From positions 1 through 5,814 of the forward strand of contig JAHEYE010000225.1 in NCBI GenBank assembly GCA_023251695.1: a stretch of 5,814 nucleotides of DNA, written 5' to 3'. The position numbers and the translations under genes were made by a program. Origin of the DNA: Sphingobacteriaceae bacterium (GTDB lineage: Bacteria; Bacteroidota; Bacteroidia; B-17B0; Aurantibacillaceae). A model generated the notes under the pieces. It made no database searches and was not told the origin of the DNA. It saw nothing but the letters and a program-made list of their open reading frames with translations. This document shows positions 4,864-5,814 of the stretch, piece by piece. Numbering within the stretch: position 1 is the first letter of the stretch; each line of letters opens with the position of its first letter.

Positions 4864-5814
4864 ATGAATAAGCTTCATAAATACCTTCTTATAGTCCTGC
4901 TACAGGGAGCCCTTTGCTTAAAGGCTCAAAAACCATTTAGTATTAGTGGAACAATCACAAACAAACAAAACAAAACCATTGAAGGAGCCCTGATACAGGT
5001 TTTAAACTCAAATTATAATGCGGTAAGTGACAAAAACGGGGACTTCAACCTTAGCATTCCGCATAAAAAACACATTTCGCTATTAATAAAACATGTATCG
5101 TTTAACAGCAGGACAAAAGAATTAGATATTGATGACACACTTAATAGCATTTCTGTCACCATTGCTTTAACGGCCAAAGAATTTATTTTGGATTCAGTCA
5201 CTGTTAAAGCCGTTAACAAACCTGACACTATCGCCTACTCCGGTAAATTCAGTATTTACGACTTTGATTTTTATGAAGACAAATACATTTTGCTTACTGC
5301 CGCCAATAAATTAGATAAAGCGGAATTAAAACTCGCGGATTATACGGGTAAAATTTTAAATACAACAAAAATTCCAGCCTCAGCCGGACTCGCCAAAGAA
5401 TTATTTCACGATTACATGGGTTATACTAATGTAATTTGTGAAAACTCTATTTACAGAATTATAGTTTACAATAATGCATTACTCACCTTTCAACTTGACG
5501 CAAAAGATTTTAATTCTTTTGTAAAACCAATTATCGATACTTTAAATAACAAACTTATTTTCTCCGATTACTGGAAAGAATATCCTTCCTTTAATTATTA
5601 CAGTTATGATGCTAAGAGTAAAACTAAAAGTCCTTTAATCTCCATCACCAACGAAGACCTGCTGAGTATTTATAATATGGAATATTATTACCTGAAACCG
5701 CGTGATAAACTGGAAGCACGTGAAATTGCAGATGAATACAAAATTGATAAAAAAGTCGCTGCAGCATTAATGACGGGCTTTACAAAAAGTTTATTTTACG
5801 ATCCATTGTATGCC
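4864..5814 (+). CDS. Secreted protein with carboxypeptidase-regulatory-like domain, propeller-like part (3' end outside window)
   Basis: The frame is open from ATG 4864 to the window edge (317 codons, no stop). Residues 1-21 are a signal peptide with likely cleavage before Gln22 (LKA/Q). Residues about 26-100 match the carboxypeptidase-regulatory-like beta-sandwich of Bacteroidota surface proteins: ISGTITNKQNKTIEGALIQV, then SDKNGDFNLSIP, then a core-strand region ending in SVTIAL. The phrase LDSVTVKA follows (109-116), which also ends this domain in SusC-type receptors, but no TonB plug is seen after it. Residues about 128-260 show blade-like repeats (FSIYDFDFYEDKYILLTA, ELKLADYTGKIL, IYRIIVYNNALLTFQLD, KLIFSDYW) suggestive of a beta-propeller. 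The stretch 280-310 looks helical. It may act as a surface binding or anchoring protein; substrate and full length are unknown. Confidence 0.83.
   Translation, partial: MNKLHKYLLIVLLQGALCLKAQKPFSISGTITNKQNKTIEGALIQVLNSNYNAVSDKNGDFNLSIPHKKHISLLIKHVSFNSRTKELDIDDTLNSISVTIALTAKEFILDSVTVKAVNKPDTIAYSGKFSIYDFDFYEDKYILLTAANKLDKAELKLADYTGKILNTTKIPASAGLAKELFHDYMGYTNVICENSIYRIIVYNNALLTFQLDAKDFNSFVKPIIDTLNNKLIFSDYWKEYPSFNYYSYDAKSKTKSPLISITNEDLLSIYNMEYYYLKPRDKLEAREIADEYKIDKKVAAALMTGFTKSLFYDPLYA

Noticed and set aside
4864..5814. SusC-type TonB-dependent receptor
   Set aside because: The LDSVTVKA phrase suggested it, but no plug domain or barrel strands follow in the next 200 residues.
1..5814. CRISPR array, tRNA or rRNA gene, insertion sequence, defence system
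   Set aside because: No regular spaced repeats, cloverleaf sequence, transposase motif or known defence domains were seen on either strand.

Overview
The window looks like chromosomal DNA from a member of the Bacteroidota, probably near the Flavobacteriia, Sphingobacteriia or Chitinophagia. The grounds are its AT-rich composition, the near absence of Shine-Dalgarno sequences, promoter elements of the Bacteroidota type (TAnnTTTG at -7), Bacteroidota-style lipoproteins, a PKD-like domain pair, and a secreted protein opening with a carboxypeptidase-regulatory-like domain. Only hutH and murQ can be assigned to enzymes with confidence; the other genes are envelope or secreted proteins of unknown role.

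Region 1 (1-2245, + strand) is a tight three-gene run. It starts with the C-terminal 283 codons of histidine ammonia-lyase (hutH; its 5' part lies left of the window). A 195-residue secreted, tail-anchored protein with an NTR/TIMP-like cysteine pattern follows, starting on an ATGA overlap. Then comes murQ (N-acetylmuramic acid 6-phosphate etherase), starting on a TAATG overlap. The overlaps imply co-transcription and translational coupling, although histidine breakdown and cell-wall recycling have no obvious metabolic link.

Region 2 (2246-4413, + strand) holds four predicted lipoproteins in an A-A'-B-B' order. A and A' are small cysteine-rich lipoproteins sharing C-R-K-K-Y-x-C-x-C and K-L-S-K-K. 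B and B' are about 235-residue lipoproteins with an N-terminal PKD-like domain and an unclassified beta-rich C-terminal domain. A, A' and B are packed closely behind one candidate promoter. B' has its own candidate -7 element after an 82-bp gap. In both places the -7 box TATCTTTA lies only 3-4 bases before the ATG.

Region 3 (4414-4863): a strong bidirectional terminator separates B' from a convergent gene on the - strand, which encodes a 66-residue secreted Lys/Glu/Cys-rich peptide. That gene is divergent from the last one, and the 135 bp between them carry exact TAnnTTTG boxes for both directions with an inverted repeat between.

Region 4 (4864-5814, + strand, open at the right edge) is a secreted protein with a carboxypeptidase-regulatory-like beta-sandwich followed by a region resembling a beta-propeller. 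No gap over 300 bp lacks a gene. I see no RNA gene, CRISPR array, transposase or attachment site. The most unusual items are the double tandem duplication of lipoprotein genes, the TIMP-like membrane-anchored protein, and the signal peptide of that protein, which is encoded by a repeat of a type common in Bacteroidota intergenic DNA.
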